This document shows positions 38,363 through 49,070 of a stretch of DNA of 64,000 nt, piece by piece. The position numbers and the translations under genes are program-made. The stretch covers positions 62,001 to 126,000 of the forward strand of contig NZ_LNTU01000034.1 in the NCBI RefSeq assembly GCF_001558695.1, read 5' to 3'. The notes beneath the pieces were generated by a model. The model did no database searches. It had not been told where the DNA came from and was given only the letters and a program-made list of their open reading frames with translations. This DNA is from Paramesorhizobium deserti (GTDB lineage: Bacteria > Pseudomonadota > Alphaproteobacteria > Rhizobiales > Rhizobiaceae). Position 1 is the stretch's first letter, and each line of letters begins with the position of its first letter.

Positions 38363-39601
38363 ATGATTCGGACGCGCCCCGTTTCGATCGGGCGGATCGG
38401 AAAAACGCTGGCGAGAATAGCTGCCACCGCAGCGTTGCTTTCCGCGTTGACGACAGCCAGCGCATTTGCCGACGCAAAGTTCCAGCGTTGGATCGCCGAT
38501 TTCCGTTCGGTAGCCCTCAACAGCGGCATCTCGTCGGCGACCTTTAATAGCGCCTTCGCCGGCATCACCGCGCCCGATCCGGAAGTTCTGCAGAAGGCCC
38601 GCTATCAGCCGGAATTCACGGCGCCTGTATGGGATTATATTGACAACCGCGTCAACGAGAATTCGGTCGCAACGGGACAGGCCATGGCCCGCCAATGGAA
38701 GGGATGGCTGTCACGCATCGAAAAGCAGTACGGCGTCCAGAGCAGCGTCCTCCTCGCCATCTGGTCGATGGAAACCAATTATGGCGAAATCCTCAAACGC
38801 GACGAAGTGATGCGCGATGCGATCCGGTCGCTGGCAACGCTTGCCTATGCCGACAAGGCACGCGCCAAATATGCCCGCACGCAGCTCATCGCCGCCATGA
38901 AGATCCTGCAGACCGGCGATATCGACCGTAGCCATCTGACCGGCTCCTGGGCCGGCGCGCTCGGCCATACCCAGTTCATCCCGACGAGCTATCAGGCCTA
39001 TGCGGTCGACATGGACGGCAATGGCAGGCGCGATATCTGGACCTCCGTGCCGGACGCACTGGCAACGGCGGCCAACCTCCTGAAGCGCAATGGCTGGCAG
39101 CCGGGCAAGACCTGGGGCTATGAGGTCGTCCTGCCGGCTGGGCGTAAATTCCTTTCCGGCTCGCTCACCTTGGCCGAATGGCAGAGGCTGGGCGTGGTGC
39201 GCGCCAATGGCAAGCCCTTCCCTTATCCTTCGGAAAAAGCGACGCTGAAGGTGCTGGACGGACGTGGCGGCCCAGCCTTCCTGATGACCAAGAACTTCTT
39301 CGTCCTGAAGCGCTATAACAATGCCGATAAATATGCGCTTGGCGTAGGGCTTCTGGCCGACCGGATCGCCGGCTATCCAGGTCTCGTGCGGGACTGGAAC
39401 CGCCCCTTTACGCCAATCACGATGAAGGAGCGTGAGGAGTTGCAGCACCATCTTCAGGTGCTCGGCTATTATGACGGCAATATTGACGGCAAGATCGGCT
39501 CCGCCTCGCGCAAGGCGATCGAGGCTTTCCAGAAACGCAATGGTCTTGCCGCGGATGGGCATCCGAGCAAGGAAGTGCTTTCGGTCCTGCGCCGGCGCTA
39601 A
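38363..39601 (+). CDS. Lytic murein transglycosylase (MltB family) with peptidoglycan-binding domain
   Basis: The 412-residue exported protein has a signal peptide (LLSALTTASAFA), an SLT_2/MltB catalytic domain with the glutamate in WSMETNYGE and the GSWAGALGHTQFIPTSY block, and a C-terminal PG_binding_1 domain (LQVLGYYDGNIDGKIG). It cleaves peptidoglycan glycan strands. ATG 38363 has AAGGAG six bases upstream. An SGNH hydrolase follows, suggesting a shared envelope role. Confidence 0.94.
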   Translation: MIRTRPVSIGRIGKTLARIAATAALLSALTTASAFADAKFQRWIADFRSVALNSGISSATFNSAFAGITAPDPEVLQKARYQPEFTAPVWDYIDNRVNENSVATGQAMARQWKGWLSRIEKQYGVQSSVLLAIWSMETNYGEILKRDEVMRDAIRSLATLAYADKARAKYARTQLIAAMKILQTGDIDRSHLTGSWAGALGHTQFIPTSYQAYAVDMDGNGRRDIWTSVPDALATAANLLKRNGWQPGKTWGYEVVLPAGRKFLSGSLTLAEWQRLGVVRANGKPFPYPSEKATLKVLDGRGGPAFLMTKNFFVLKRYNNADKYALGVGLLADRIAGYPGLVRDWNRPFTPITMKEREELQHHLQVLGYYDGNIDGKIGSASRKAIEAFQKRNGLAADGHPSKEVLSVLRRR

Positions 39602-39629
39602 CCAGCAGAATCGGAATCGCGTGACAAAG

Positions 39630-39665
39630 AAGCCCTTCTGCGCTGAAATGGTGCAGAAGGGCTTT
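39630..39665 (+). terminator. Rho-independent terminator after the lytic transglycosylase
   Basis: AAGCCCTTCTGC pairs perfectly over 12 bp with its complement around an 11-base loop, followed by TTT. It ends only 18 bp before the next start codon, so the downstream gene probably depends partly on read-through or a promoter inside the stem region. Confidence 0.75.
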
Positions 39666-39682
39666 AGACTTGAGGAACGGGT

Positions 39683-40945
39683 GTGAAGCGGACGACCAAT
39701 CCGGCTGCAATTTTTTGGAAGCTTCTGGCGCTTCTGCCGGCGGCGGCCATGCTCATTATTGCGGCCATGCCCGATGCTTCCGCGCAAGGACGGCCGAAAA
39801 CATTGCTCGATCTCTTCTTCGGCAGGCGGGAAGCCCCACCCGACTATTACTACGATCCACCGCCACGTAGGGTCACCCGCCCTTCCAAACCGTCCACCCG
39901 GAACCGTTCCACTTCCGGTCGCTCTACACGATCGCGAGCGCCAGCAGTCGCGGATACGCCGTCCAGGCCCCCCGCACCGGCACCTGTGGAGAAAAATCCG
40001 GACGCGAAAACCGTGCTGGTGATCGGCGATTTCATCGGCGGAGGTCTTGCCGAAGGCCTGGAGGAAGCGCTGGCGCAGAACCCGGATGTACGCGTCGCAA
40101 ACAGGGTCAACGGCTCCTCGGGTTTCGTGCGGACCGACCATTACGATTGGCCGGCAAAGATCAAAGGCATTCTTGATGAGGAAAAGCCCGCCGCGATCGT
40201 AGTCATGATCGGCGCCAATGATCGCCAGCCGATCACGATAGAGGGCACATCTCAGGATCCGCGGACCCCGACATGGACCGCGGAATATACAAAGCGCGTC
40301 GAGGGTTTCGTCGACACGATCAAGAAAGCGGGCTATCCCCTCGTCTGGGTCGGTCAGCCGCCTTTCAAGCCGCGCGGGATGTCGCAGGACATTCTGGCTT
40401 TCAACGAGATTTACCGGAACGCCACCGAAAAGGCCGGTGGTAGTTTTGCCGATGTCTGGGACGGTTTTGTCGATGAATCAGGCAATTTTGCGCTGTCTGG
40501 CTTTGACATCAACGGCCAGACGGCGCGATTGCGGGCCAATGACGGCATTAACATCACGCAGGCGGGAAAGCGCAAGCTCGCCTTCTATGCCGAGAAGCCG
40601 CTGCGACAATTGCTGGGCGACGCTCTGTCGCCGGATGCGGCGCCGAAACCGGGCGATTTGCCACAGCCCCCACCTGAAACGGCCAAGATACCGGCGAAGA
40701 TCGATCGCATCGCGCCGGTCAGCCTCAAGGACCTCGATCTGGACAGCGGCAACGAATTGCTCGGCGCCCATCTCGGTAAATCCCTCGCGCCGATCAAATC
40801 CGCCCGCGACCTTCTCGTGATCGATGGCGTAGCGGCCAAGCCCCAGCCTGGACGCGCCGACGATTTCACCTGGCCGCGCAAGCCGACGCTGACGGCAAAA
40901 CAGCCGGTGCCGACCGACGACACGACGACCGGCACAACACCTTGA
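39683..40945 (+). CDS. DUF459 SGNH/GDSL-type exported hydrolase
   Basis: The 420-residue protein starts at GTG with GAGGAACGG upstream and has a signal peptide (LLALLPAAAMLIIAAMPDASA). After a Pro/Arg/Ser-rich stretch, the SGNH domain begins VLVIGDFIGGGLAEGL, where the GDS serine is replaced by phenylalanine. GANDRQP follows. Esterase activity therefore needs checking. A low-complexity tail ends the protein. It follows a lytic transglycosylase, hinting at an envelope polysaccharide role. Confidence 0.82.
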   Translation: MKRTTNPAAIFWKLLALLPAAAMLIIAAMPDASAQGRPKTLLDLFFGRREAPPDYYYDPPPRRVTRPSKPSTRNRSTSGRSTRSRAPAVADTPSRPPAPAPVEKNPDAKTVLVIGDFIGGGLAEGLEEALAQNPDVRVANRVNGSSGFVRTDHYDWPAKIKGILDEEKPAAIVVMIGANDRQPITIEGTSQDPRTPTWTAEYTKRVEGFVDTIKKAGYPLVWVGQPPFKPRGMSQDILAFNEIYRNATEKAGGSFADVWDGFVDESGNFALSGFDINGQTARLRANDGINITQAGKRKLAFYAEKPLRQLLGDALSPDAAPKPGDLPQPPPETAKIPAKIDRIAPVSLKDLDLDSGNELLGAHLGKSLAPIKSARDLLVIDGVAAKPQPGRADDFTWPRKPTLTAKQPVPTDDTTTGTTP

Positions 40946-40964
40946 TACGTCCGCACCTTCGCAC

Positions 40965-42419
40965 TCACCGCGGCAGGACGGAAGCTCCCATCAGATATTC
41001 GTCGACGGAACGCGCCGCCTGTCGGCCTTCGCGGATCGCCCAGACGACCAGCGATTGACCGCGGCGCACGTCACCTGCCGCGAACACCTTATCGACGCTC
41101 GTGCGGTAGTCGCGTTCGTTTGCCTCGACTGAGCGGTTCCCGCGCCGATCGCTCGCAATCGTCAGCTTCTCGCCCAATTCCTCGACGACGCCATCCTCCA
41201 ACGGACCGGAAAAGCCGATGGCGATGAAGGCGAGATCCGCCTTTATGAAGAATTCCGTGCCTTCAATAGGCTTGCGCCGCTCGTCGACCTCGCAGCACTT
41301 CACATGGGTGAGCCTGCCCTCCTCGCCAACGAATTCGAGCGTCGCCACCTGAAACTCGCGTTCCGCTCCTTCCGCCTGGGACGAGGAAACACGCATCTTT
41401 GTCGCCCAATAGGGCCAGACGGTGAGCTTGTCTTCCTTCTCCGGCGGCTGCGGCCGGATATCGAGCTGCGTGACCTTCACCGCCCCTTGCCGGAAAGCCG
41501 TTCCGACACAGTCGGAAGCCGTATCGCCGCCGCCGACCACGACCACATGCTTGCCACCCGCGAGAATGGGGGCAGATGGCCATGCGACCGAATCGATGTT
41601 CTCGCGGCCGATGCGGCGGTTCTGCTGGACGAGATAATTCATCGCATTGTGAACGCCGTCGAGTTCCGTCCCGGGAATGCCGGCCGGGCGCGGCGTTTCC
41701 GAACCGCCGCAATAAAGAACCGCGTCATAGCCGTCGATGAGCTCCTTCACCGGCTTGTCGACGCCGACATTAACGCCGCAGAAGAAGGTGACGCCCTCAC
41801 CCTGCATCTGCGCGACGCGCCTGTCGATATAATGCTTCTCCATCTTGAAATCGGGAATGCCGTAGCGCAGCAGCCCACCAGGGCGGCTTTCGCGTTCATA
41901 GACATGTACCTCATGCCCCGCGCGTCCAAGCTGCTGCGCCGCAGCCAAGCCAGCCGGGCCTGAGCCGATGACCGCAACCTTCTTCCCCGTCTTCACGGCC
42001 GAAGGCTGCGGCACGACATAGCCCATCTCATAGGCCTTATCGGCGATCGCCTGCTCGATCGTCTTGATGGTGACAGGCACGTCTTCCAGGTTCAGCGTGC
42101 AGGCTTCCTCACACGGGGCGGGGCAGATGCGACCGGTGAATTCCGGGAAATTGTTGGTCGAGTGGAGGTTGCGGATCGCCTCCTCCCAATTGTCGTTGTA
42201 GACGAGGTCGTTCCAGTCCGGGATCTGGTTGTGAACAGGGCATCCCGTGGGCCCGTGGCAATAGGGAATGCCGCAATCCATGCATCGCGCCGCCTGCTTC
42301 CTCACCTCGCCATCCGTCATCGGTATGGTGAATTCGCGAAAATGCCGGATGCGGTCGGAGGCCGGCTGATACTTCGCCACCTGCCGATCGATTTCCAGAA
42401 AACCTGTAACCTTACCCAT
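40965..42419 (-). CDS. gltD: Glutamate synthase small subunit
   Basis: The 484-residue protein has the N-terminal iron-sulfur motifs CMDCGIPYCHGPTGCPVHN and CPAPCEEACTL, then FAD- and NADPH-binding folds (VIGSGPAGLAAAQQL and VVVGGGDTASDC). It passes electrons from NADPH to GltB for glutamate formation. ATG 42419 has GGGGAGAAAAGG upstream. It follows gltB on the same strand after 222 bp that contain an inverted repeat. Confidence 0.97.
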   Translation of the reverse strand: MGKVTGFLEIDRQVAKYQPASDRIRHFREFTIPMTDGEVRKQAARCMDCGIPYCHGPTGCPVHNQIPDWNDLVYNDNWEEAIRNLHSTNNFPEFTGRICPAPCEEACTLNLEDVPVTIKTIEQAIADKAYEMGYVVPQPSAVKTGKKVAVIGSGPAGLAAAQQLGRAGHEVHVYERESRPGGLLRYGIPDFKMEKHYIDRRVAQMQGEGVTFFCGVNVGVDKPVKELIDGYDAVLYCGGSETPRPAGIPGTELDGVHNAMNYLVQQNRRIGRENIDSVAWPSAPILAGGKHVVVVGGGDTASDCVGTAFRQGAVKVTQLDIRPQPPEKEDKLTVWPYWATKMRVSSSQAEGAEREFQVATLEFVGEEGRLTHVKCCEVDERRKPIEGTEFFIKADLAFIAIGFSGPLEDGVVEELGEKLTIASDRRGNRSVEANERDYRTSVDKVFAAGDVRRGQSLVVWAIREGRQAARSVDEYLMGASVLPR

Positions 42420-42521
42420 GAACCTTTTCTCCCCTCGTTTCGAGGATGTCACCCCTGCCGGGCGGCTTCAAAGCCGGCGACACAAACAGGGCTCGTTGAT
42501 GATTAGCGCCAACCGTCCCGA

Positions 42522-42632
42522 CCGTCATCCTCGAGCTCGTCCCGAGGATCTACCATAAGAAGCAGGAAAGTGATTACCGTCCTGATTGAACGCTCCCTCG
42601 GTAGATTCTCGAGACGAGCCCGAGAATGACGG
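42522..42632. repeat. Imperfect inverted repeat between gltB and gltD
   Basis: Two 33-bp arms (42522-42554 and 42600-42632) are inverted copies matching at 29 of 33 positions, with about 45 bp between. Each arm also contains its own small palindrome (CCTCGAG..CTCG..CCGAGG). This looks like a small intergenic palindromic repeat of the kind scattered through rhizobial genomes. RNA from it could fold into a long hairpin between the two glt reading frames. Confidence 0.75.
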
Positions 42633-42641
42633 CTGAAGGGC

Positions 42642-45600
42642 TCATTCCGCTGCGATGCCGACCCGCATGCGCTCCATTTCCTCGAGCGCGCGTCGGTATT
42701 CCACCGGCATCACTTTTACGAATTTCGGGCGATAGGCTTCCCAATTGTCGAGAATATCCTTGGCCCGTGTCGAACCCGTGTAGTGCAGATGGTTCGAGAT
42801 CAGCTGGACCAGACGCTCCTCGTCGTGACGCGTCATGTTGCCGGATACGTCGACCCGGCCCTTGTGCATCAGATCGCCGCCATGGTGGTGCAGCTTTTCG
42901 AGGATGTCGTCCTCTTCCGGCACCGGCTCCAGCTCGACCATCGCCATGTTGCAGCGCTGCGCGAAGTCGCCCGCCTCGTCGAGCACATAGGCGACGCCGC
43001 CCGACATGCCGGCCGCGAAGTTGCGGCCCGTCTGCCCGATGACGACCACCACGCCGCCGGTCATATATTCGCAGCCGTGGTCGCCGACGCCCTCGACGAC
43101 AGCCACCGCGCCCGAATTGCGCACGGCGAACCGCTCGCCGACGACACCGCGGAAATAGCACTCACCCTCGACGGCGCCGTAAAGCACGGTATTGCCGGCG
43201 ATGATCGATTCCTCGGCGACAATCCTGGCATTCTCGTCCGGACGAATGACGATGCGTCCGCCGCACAGGCCCTTGCCGACATAATCGTTGCCGTCACCGA
43301 TCAAGTCGATCGAGATGCCACGCGTCAGGAACGCTCCGAAGGACTGGCCCGCGGTGCCGCGAAGCGTGATCGCGATCGTATCCTCGGGCAGGCCCTTGTG
43401 GCGGTAGCGCTTGGCCACTTCGCCGGAAAGCATCGCGCCCGCCGAGCGGTCGACATTCTTGATCGGCAGCTCGATCTTGACAGGGGTCTTGTTTTCGAGC
43501 GCCGGCAACGCCTGCTCGATCAGCTTGCGGTCGAGCACATCATCGATCGGGTGATGCTGCCTTTCGGTCCAGTAGATCTTCTCCTTCGGCGCTTCCGGCT
43601 TATAGAAGATGCGGCTGAAATCGAGGCCCCGAGCCTTCCAATGGTCGATCATCGCCTGCTTCTCGAGAAGATCGGTTTCGCCGATGATCTGTTCCAGCCT
43701 AGTGTAGCCCATTTCAGCCAGGAACTGCCGCACTTCCTCCGCCAGATAGAAGAAGAAGTTGATCACATGCTCCGGCGTGCCCTTGAAGCGCTTGCGCAGG
43801 ACGGGATCCTGCGTGGCGACGCCCACAGGGCAGGTGTTGAGATGGCATTTGCGCATCATGATACAGCCCGCCGCGATCAGCGGCGCGGTGGAGAAGCCGA
43901 ATTCGTCCGCACCGAGCAGCGCGCCGATGATGACATCGCGGCCTGTACGCAGGCCGCCGTCAACCTGCAGCGCGATGCGCGAACGCAGACCATTCAGCAC
44001 CAGCGTCTGGTGCGTTTCGGCGAGCCCCATTTCCCACGGGGATCCGGCATGCTTCAGCGACGTGAGCGGTGACGCGCCCGTGCCGCCATCATAACCGGCA
44101 ATGGTGATGTGATCGGCGCGCGCCTTGGCGACGCCTGCCGCAACCGTGCCAACGCCCACTTCCGACACCAGCTTGACGGAGACGTCCGCCGCCGGATTGA
44201 CGTTCTTCAGATCGTAGATGAGCTGCGCCAGGTCCTCGATCGAATAGATGTCGTGGTGCGGCGGCGGCGAGATAAGGCCGACGCCCGGCGTCGAGTGCCG
44301 CGTCTTGGCGATGGTCGCATCCACCTTGTGGCCGGGCAGTTGGCCACCCTCGCCGGGCTTTGCGCCCTGCGCCACCTTGATCTGCATCATGTCGGAATTG
44401 ACGAGATATTCCGTCGTCACGCCGAACCGGCCCGATGCCACCTGCTTGATCGCCGAGCGCTCTGGGTTCGGCTTGCCGTTCGGCAGCGGATAAAAGCGAT
44501 CAGGCTCTTCGCCGCCCTCGCCGGTGTTCGACTTGCCGCCCATGCTGTTCATCGCGATGGCGAGGGTCGTATGCGCTTCCCTGGAGATCGAGCCGAATGA
44601 CATCGCTCCGGTCGAGAACCGCTTGACGATTTCCTTCGCCGGCTCCACTTCCTCGAGCGGCACAGGCTTCAGCCCGCGTTCCTCGGCCGACTTGATGTGG
44701 AACAGGCCGCGGATGGTCTTCGCCGCCGCCGACCGACCATTGATCAGGTCGGAATATTCCTTGAAGGTGGCAGGGTTTTCCGTGCGCACGGCGTGCTGCA
44801 GCTTGGCCACCGCGTCGGGCGACCATTGATGCGCCTCGCCGCGGATACGGTAGGCATACTCGCCGCCGACGTCGAGCGTCGTCAAAAGCACCGGATCGTT
44901 GCCGAACGCATCCGTATGACGGCACACGGTTTCCTCGGCGATCTCCTCTAGCCCGACGCCCTCGATAGTGGTCGCCGTGCCGAAGAAGAACTTGTCGACG
45001 AATTCGGACTTCAACCCGACCGCATCGAAGATCTGCGCGCCGCAATAGGACTGATAGGTCGAGATGCCCATCTTGGACATGACCTTGAGGATGCCCTTGC
45101 CGATCGACTTGATGTAGCGATAGACGACCTCATGCGCGTCCACCTCAGGCGGAAACTCCTTGCGCCGGTGCATGTCGAGCAGCGTATCGAAGGCGAGATA
45201 GGGATTGATCGCCTCGGCGCCATAGCCCGCCAGACAGCAGAAATGATGCACCTCGCGCGGCTCGCCGGATTCGACCACCAGCCCCACGGACGTTCTCAGA
45301 CCCTTGCGGATCAGGTGATGATGCACCGCCGCCGTCGCCAGCAGCGCCGGGATCGGGATGCGGTCCGGGCCGACCTGGCGGTCCGACAGGATGATGATGT
45401 TGTAGCCGCCGTGAACCGCCGCTTCCGCGCGGTCGCAAAGGCGCTCGATCGCGCCATGCATGCCCGCCGGGCCCTCACCCGTATTATAGGTGATGTCGAG
45501 CGTCTTGGTGTCGAACCGGTCCTCGGTATGGCCGATGGAGCGGATCTTTTCGAGATCGCCATTGGTCAGGATCGGCTGGCGCACTTCGAGGCGCTTGCGC

Positions 45601-47387
45601 CGCGAGGTACCCACCAGATCAAAAATGTTCGGGCGCGGGCCGATGAAGGAGACGAGGCTCATCACCAGCTCCTCGCGGATCGGGTCGATCGGCGGGTTCG
45701 TCACCTGCGCGAAATTCTGCTTGAAATAGGTGTAGAGCAGCTTCGACTTGTCCGACATCGCCGAAATCGGCGTGTCGGTGCCCATCGAGCCGATGGCCTC
45801 CTGCCCCGTGGTCGCCATCGGCGCCATGAGGATCTTGGTATCCTCCTGCGTGTAGCCGAAGGTCTGCTGCCGGTCGAGCAGGCTCACATCCTTGCGCAGG
45901 GCACGCGGCTCCACGGGGCTCAGATCCTCCAGGATGAGCTGCGTGTTCTTCAGCCACTGCTTGTAGGGGTGGCGCTGCGCGATCTCGGACTTGATCTCCT
46001 CGTCCGAAACGATGCGCCCCTCTTCCATGTCTATGAGCAGCATGCGACCCGGCTGCAGACGCCACTTCTTGACGATCTTCTTTTCGTCGACCGGCAGGAC
46101 GCCCGCTTCCGACGCCATGATGACGAAATCGTCGTCGGTGACGATGTAGCGGGCCGGCCGCAGGCCGTTGCGGTCGAGCGTGGCGCCGATCTGCCGGCCA
46201 TCGGTGAAGGCGACGGCCGCTGGGCCATCCCAAGGCTCCATCAGCGCCGCGTGATATTCGTAGAACGCCTTGCGCTCCTCGCTCATCAGCTTGTTGCCCG
46301 ACCATGCCTCGGGGATCAGCATCATCATGGCATGCGCCAGCGGATAGCCGCCCTGGAACAGGAATTCCAGCGCGTTGTCGAAGCAGGCCGTATCCGACTG
46401 CCCTTCATAGGAGATCGGCCACAGCTTGGAGATGTCGTTGCCGAAAAGCTCGGAATCGACCGAGGCCTGCCGCGCCGCCATCCAGTTCACGTTGCCGCGC
46501 AGCGTGTTGATCTCGCCATTGTGCGCGACCATGCGGTAGGGGTGCGCAAGCTTCCAGGATGGGAAGGTGTTGGTCGAAAAGCGCTGGTGCACCAGTGCCA
46601 CCGCGCTCTCGAAGCGCGGATCCTTCAAATCCTTGTAATAGGCGCCGACCTGATAGGCCAGGAACATGCCCTTGTAGACGATGGTGCGCGACGACATCGA
46701 CACGATGTAGAAGCCATTGTCGCGGCCGTCCGTCTCCTGGAAGATGCGGTTGGAGATGACTTTGCGCAGCACGAACAGACGGCGCTCGAAATCGTCATCG
46801 GTCGCGATGCTCGGATTGCGTCCGATGAAGACCTGCCGGTGATAGGGTTCGGTCGCCACGATGTGCGACGCCTTCGACAGCGACGAATTATCGACGGGAA
46901 CATCGCGGAAGCCAATGAGCGCTTGCCCCTCGGCAGCGATCACTTCCTCGATCACCGTTTCGATATGCGCCCGCTGCTCCGCATCCTGCGGCATGAAGAA
47001 ATAGCCCACCGCATACTGCCCGGCGGGCGGCAGCTCGATGCCCTGTACCGCCATCTCCTCGCGGAAGAAGCGGTCCGGGATCTGCACCAGCATACCCGCG
47101 CCATCGCCCATCAGCGGGTCGGCGCCCACCGCACCGCGATGGGTGAGGTTTTCCAGCATCAAAAGGCCGTCATTGACCACCTGATGCGACTTCACACCCT
47201 TCATATGCGCGATGAAGCCGACGCCGCATGCATCATGCTCGTTGCGCGGATCGTAGAGACCCTGACGCACCGGAAACCCAGCCGGCGTCGTGCGTGTTGG
47301 AGTTCGTGACGTTTTCGCGGTTTTGACCGCGCGGTTCTGCACGCCCTGCTGAAGCTCGGTCGTTACAGATGGCGTCAATTCCGTCAT
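42642..47387 (-). CDS. gltB: Glutamate synthase large subunit
   Basis: The 1581-residue protein has an N-terminal class II glutaminase domain whose nucleophile is C54 in [10 protein letters not shown] after a cleavable propeptide, a central domain, an FMN-binding synthase domain ([29 protein letters not shown]), the 3Fe-4S motif [15 protein letters not shown], and a C-terminal beta-helix. It makes glutamate from 2-oxoglutarate and glutamine. I chose ATG 47387, eight bases after GGAGG; an ATG at 47393 is also possible. Confidence 0.97.
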   Translation of the reverse strand: MTELTPSVTTELQQGVQNRAVKTAKTSRTPTRTTPAGFPVRQGLYDPRNEHDACGVGFIAHMKGVKSHQVVNDGLLMLENLTHRGAVGADPLMGDGAGMLVQIPDRFFREEMAVQGIELPPAGQYAVGYFFMPQDAEQRAHIETVIEEVIAAEGQALIGFRDVPVDNSSLSKASHIVATEPYHRQVFIGRNPSIATDDDFERRLFVLRKVISNRIFQETDGRDNGFYIVSMSSRTIVYKGMFLAYQVGAYYKDLKDPRFESAVALVHQRFSTNTFPSWKLAHPYRMVAHNGEINTLRGNVNWMAARQASVDSELFGNDISKLWPISYEGQSDTACFDNALEFLFQGGYPLAHAMMMLIPEAWSGNKLMSEERKAFYEYHAALMEPWDGPAAVAFTDGRQIGATLDRNGLRPARYIVTDDDFVIMASEAGVLPVDEKKIVKKWRLQPGRMLLIDMEEGRIVSDEEIKSEIAQRHPYKQWLKNTQLILEDLSPVEPRALRKDVSLLDRQQTFGYTQEDTKILMAPMATTGQEAIGSMGTDTPISAMSDKSKLLYTYFKQNFAQVTNPPIDPIREELVMSLVSFIGPRPNIFDLVGTSRRKRLEVRQPILTNGDLEKIRSIGHTEDRFDTKTLDITYNTGEGPAGMHGAIERLCDRAEAAVHGGYNIIILSDRQVGPDRIPIPALLATAAVHHHLIRKGLRTSVGLVVESGEPREVHHFCCLAGYGAEAINPYLAFDTLLDMHRRKEFPPEVDAHEVVYRYIKSIGKGILKVMSKMGISTYQSYCGAQIFDAVGLKSEFVDKFFFGTATTIEGVGLEEIAEETVCRHTDAFGNDPVLLTTLDVGGEYAYRIRGEAHQWSPDAVAKLQHAVRTENPATFKEYSDLINGRSAAAKTIRGLFHIKSAEERGLKPVPLEEVEPAKEIVKRFSTGAMSFGSISREAHTTLAIAMNSMGGKSNTGEGGEEPDRFYPLPNGKPNPERSAIKQVASGRFGVTTEYLVNSDMMQIKVAQGAKPGEGGQLPGHKVDATIAKTRHSTPGVGLISPPPHHDIYSIEDLAQLIYDLKNVNPAADVSVKLVSEVGVGTVAAGVAKARADHITIAGYDGGTGASPLTSLKHAGSPWEMGLAETHQTLVLNGLRSRIALQVDGGLRTGRDVIIGALLGADEFGFSTAPLIAAGCIMMRKCHLNTCPVGVATQDPVLRKRFKGTPEHVINFFFYLAEEVRQFLAEMGYTRLEQIIGETDLLEKQAMIDHWKARGLDFSRIFYKPEAPKEKIYWTERQHHPIDDVLDRKLIEQALPALENKTPVKIELPIKNVDRSAGAMLSGEVAKRYRHKGLPEDTIAITLRGTAGQSFGAFLTRGISIDLIGDGNDYVGKGLCGGRIVIRPDENARIVAEESIIAGNTVLYGAVEGECYFRGVVGERFAVRNSGAVAVVEGVGDHGCEYMTGGVVVVIGQTGRNFAAGMSGGVAYVLDEAGDFAQRCNMAMVELEPVPEEDDILEKLHHHGGDLMHKGRVDVSGNMTRHDEERLVQLISNHLHYTGSTRAKDILDNWEAYRPKFVKVMPVEYRRALEEMERMRVGIAAE

Positions 47388-47960
47388 CGTCATTTCCTCC
47401 TGTCTCAAGCCCCTTCAGGGGCGGTCATTCTTATCAGGGGGGAATATGGTCAATTCCACCCCGCGTCCATGCGGCATATAATTGCAAGAGCCTTTGCGAA
47501 GCGGATGAGGTATGGCTTTCATCCGCATTCCCTGCGCTTTTGCGCCAGCAAGACGGCACCGGACCGCTTGTCCGTCCAGCCTGTCCGCCTTGCAGACCTG
47601 CCCGCGACAAAACCCGGACAGAGACGACTATACGCCTTTATCCGAGATTAAGTCGGTTAAATAAGACAGCATTGCTGTCCTATATTCTATGACAGAAATT
47701 ATGCCCCACCACAAGATGGAAAAGCAAAATAAAATCCCCCAACCCGAAATATTGTTGCGCAAGCGCGCATCCAGCGTTCATGAAATTGTCTGTCCAGGGG
47801 ATTCTGCGGCTTTCTGCGCTACAGCCAGTGAAATTAACTGGCTTATGGGTAACCTCATTTGTCCACCGGTGGGCAATGCGCCAGCCCGATTTCCTATGGA
47901 CAGCCGGTTCCACCGCGGTGCAAGAAGAGTCCGCCTCGAAGTGCCACCCGGAGAAACCGA
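47388..47960. other. Intergenic region between gltB and the threonine aldolase gene
   Basis: No convincing gene lies in this 570-bp divergent region. It holds a small GCCCC/GGGGC hairpin just upstream of the gltB ribosome binding site (47409-47422), a TATAAT on the plus strand at 47477-47482, and a near-perfect palindrome at 47663-47681. Confidence 0.6.
47663..47681. promoter_or_regulatory. Palindromic operator candidate
   Basis: GACAGC-ATT-GCTGTC is a perfect inverted repeat, extending outward to TAAGACAGC..GCTGTCCTA with one mismatch. It lies about 280 bp from each flanking start codon. The binding protein is unknown. Confidence 0.4.
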
Positions 47961-49010
47961 ATGAATTTCGCATCCGATAATTGGGCGGGTGCCCACCCCA
48001 AGATCGCCGAAAGCCTCAGCCGCCATGCCGGCGGTTTTGCCGCTTCCTATGGTGCAAGCGAGCTCGATCGCGCCGTGGAAAAGCGCTTCAACGAGATATT
48101 CGAGCGCGAGGTTGCGGTTTTTTTCGTTGGGACGGGCACTGCGGCCAATTCGCTGGCGCTGGCAAGCGTCAACCGGCCCGGCGGCGTCTCCTTCTGCCAC
48201 CGCGAGGCTCACGCCATCGAGGACGAATGCGGCGCTCCGGAGTATTTCACCGGCGGCGCCCGCCTGCATCCTGTGGATGGCGAGCTCGGACGGATCGATC
48301 CCGCCAATCTGAAGCGGGAATTGAAGCGATTCAACCCGGCCTTCATCCATGCCGGCCAGCCGATGGCCGTCTCTATCACCCAGGCCACCGAAGTCGGCAC
48401 GCTCTACAGCCTCCGCGATATCGCGGGCATCTCCGCTATCTGCCACGAGCATGGCCTGCCGCTGCATATGGATGGCGCACGCTTTGCCAATGCGCTCGTC
48501 TCGCTCGGCGCCTCGCCGGCGGATATGACGTGGCGGCAGGGCGTCGACATCGTTTCATTCGGCGGCACGAAGAACGGCTGCTGGTGTGCCGAGGCGCTGG
48601 TGTTCATGGATCCGGCGCAGGCGAAGGATCTGCCGTTCATCCGCAAGCGCGCCGCCCAGCTCTTCTCCAAGACGCGCTTCATCGCCGCCCAGTTCGATGC
48701 CTATTTCGATGGGGGCCTGTGGCTGGAACTTGCAACCCATGCCAATGCAATGGCGGCGCGGCTTGCCGACCATATCCGCGCATCCGAACGCATCCGCCTG
48801 GCTTGGCCGACGCAGGCCAACGAGGTCTTCGCCATCATGAAGAAGAGTGTCAGCGAAAAGCTGCACCTTGAGGGTGCCATCTTCTATGACTGGAACCCGC
48901 CGCACTCGGAGATGGGCCGCGTCGAGGACGGGGAGATTTTCGCCCGCTTCGTGACGAGTTTCACCACCTCGGAGGACGAGGTGGACCGGTTCGGCGAGTT
49001 GATTGCCTGA
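47961..49010 (+). CDS. Low-specificity L-threonine aldolase / beta-eliminating lyase
   Basis: The 349-residue PLP enzyme begins MNFASDNWAG and has FFVGTGTAANSLAL, HMDGARFANAL and the PLP lysine in SFGGTKNG, as in threonine aldolases. It splits threonine or allo-threonine to glycine and acetaldehyde. ATG 47961 has CCGGAG seven bases upstream. It is convergent with hsp20, and a strong terminator lies between them. Confidence 0.93.
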   Translation: MNFASDNWAGAHPKIAESLSRHAGGFAASYGASELDRAVEKRFNEIFEREVAVFFVGTGTAANSLALASVNRPGGVSFCHREAHAIEDECGAPEYFTGGARLHPVDGELGRIDPANLKRELKRFNPAFIHAGQPMAVSITQATEVGTLYSLRDIAGISAICHEHGLPLHMDGARFANALVSLGASPADMTWRQGVDIVSFGGTKNGCWCAEALVFMDPAQAKDLPFIRKRAAQLFSKTRFIAAQFDAYFDGGLWLELATHANAMAARLADHIRASERIRLAWPTQANEVFAIMKKSVSEKLHLEGAIFYDWNPPHSEMGRVEDGEIFARFVTSFTTSEDEVDRFGELIA

Positions 49011-49022
49011 ACAATAGAAAAT

Positions 49023-49049
49023 AAAAAAGCGGCGCCCGAAGGCGCCGCT
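49023..49049 (-). terminator. Rho-independent terminator of hsp20
   Basis: AGCGGCGCC and GGCGCCGCT form a perfect 9-bp stem around CGAA. On the minus strand the stem is followed by six T, so it mainly serves hsp20. Confidence 0.88.
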
Positions 49050-49070
49050 CTCATTTCCGGCCGGGAATGA

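Noticed and set aside
38711..40141. A 476-codon minus-strand frame opposite the lytic transglycosylase and SGNH genes
   Set aside because: Both plus-strand genes have signal peptides and clear motifs; the antisense frame has none.
45132..47309. A 725-codon open frame on the plus strand opposite gltB
   Set aside because: It lies wholly antisense to the well-supported gltB, has no recognisable domain, and its His/Arg/Asp-rich composition is what the codon bias of the real gene produces on the other strand.
47689..47964. A 91-codon plus-strand frame upstream of the threonine aldolase gene
   Set aside because: It has no ribosome binding site, no recognisable domain, and overlaps the likely regulatory region and the true start at 47961.
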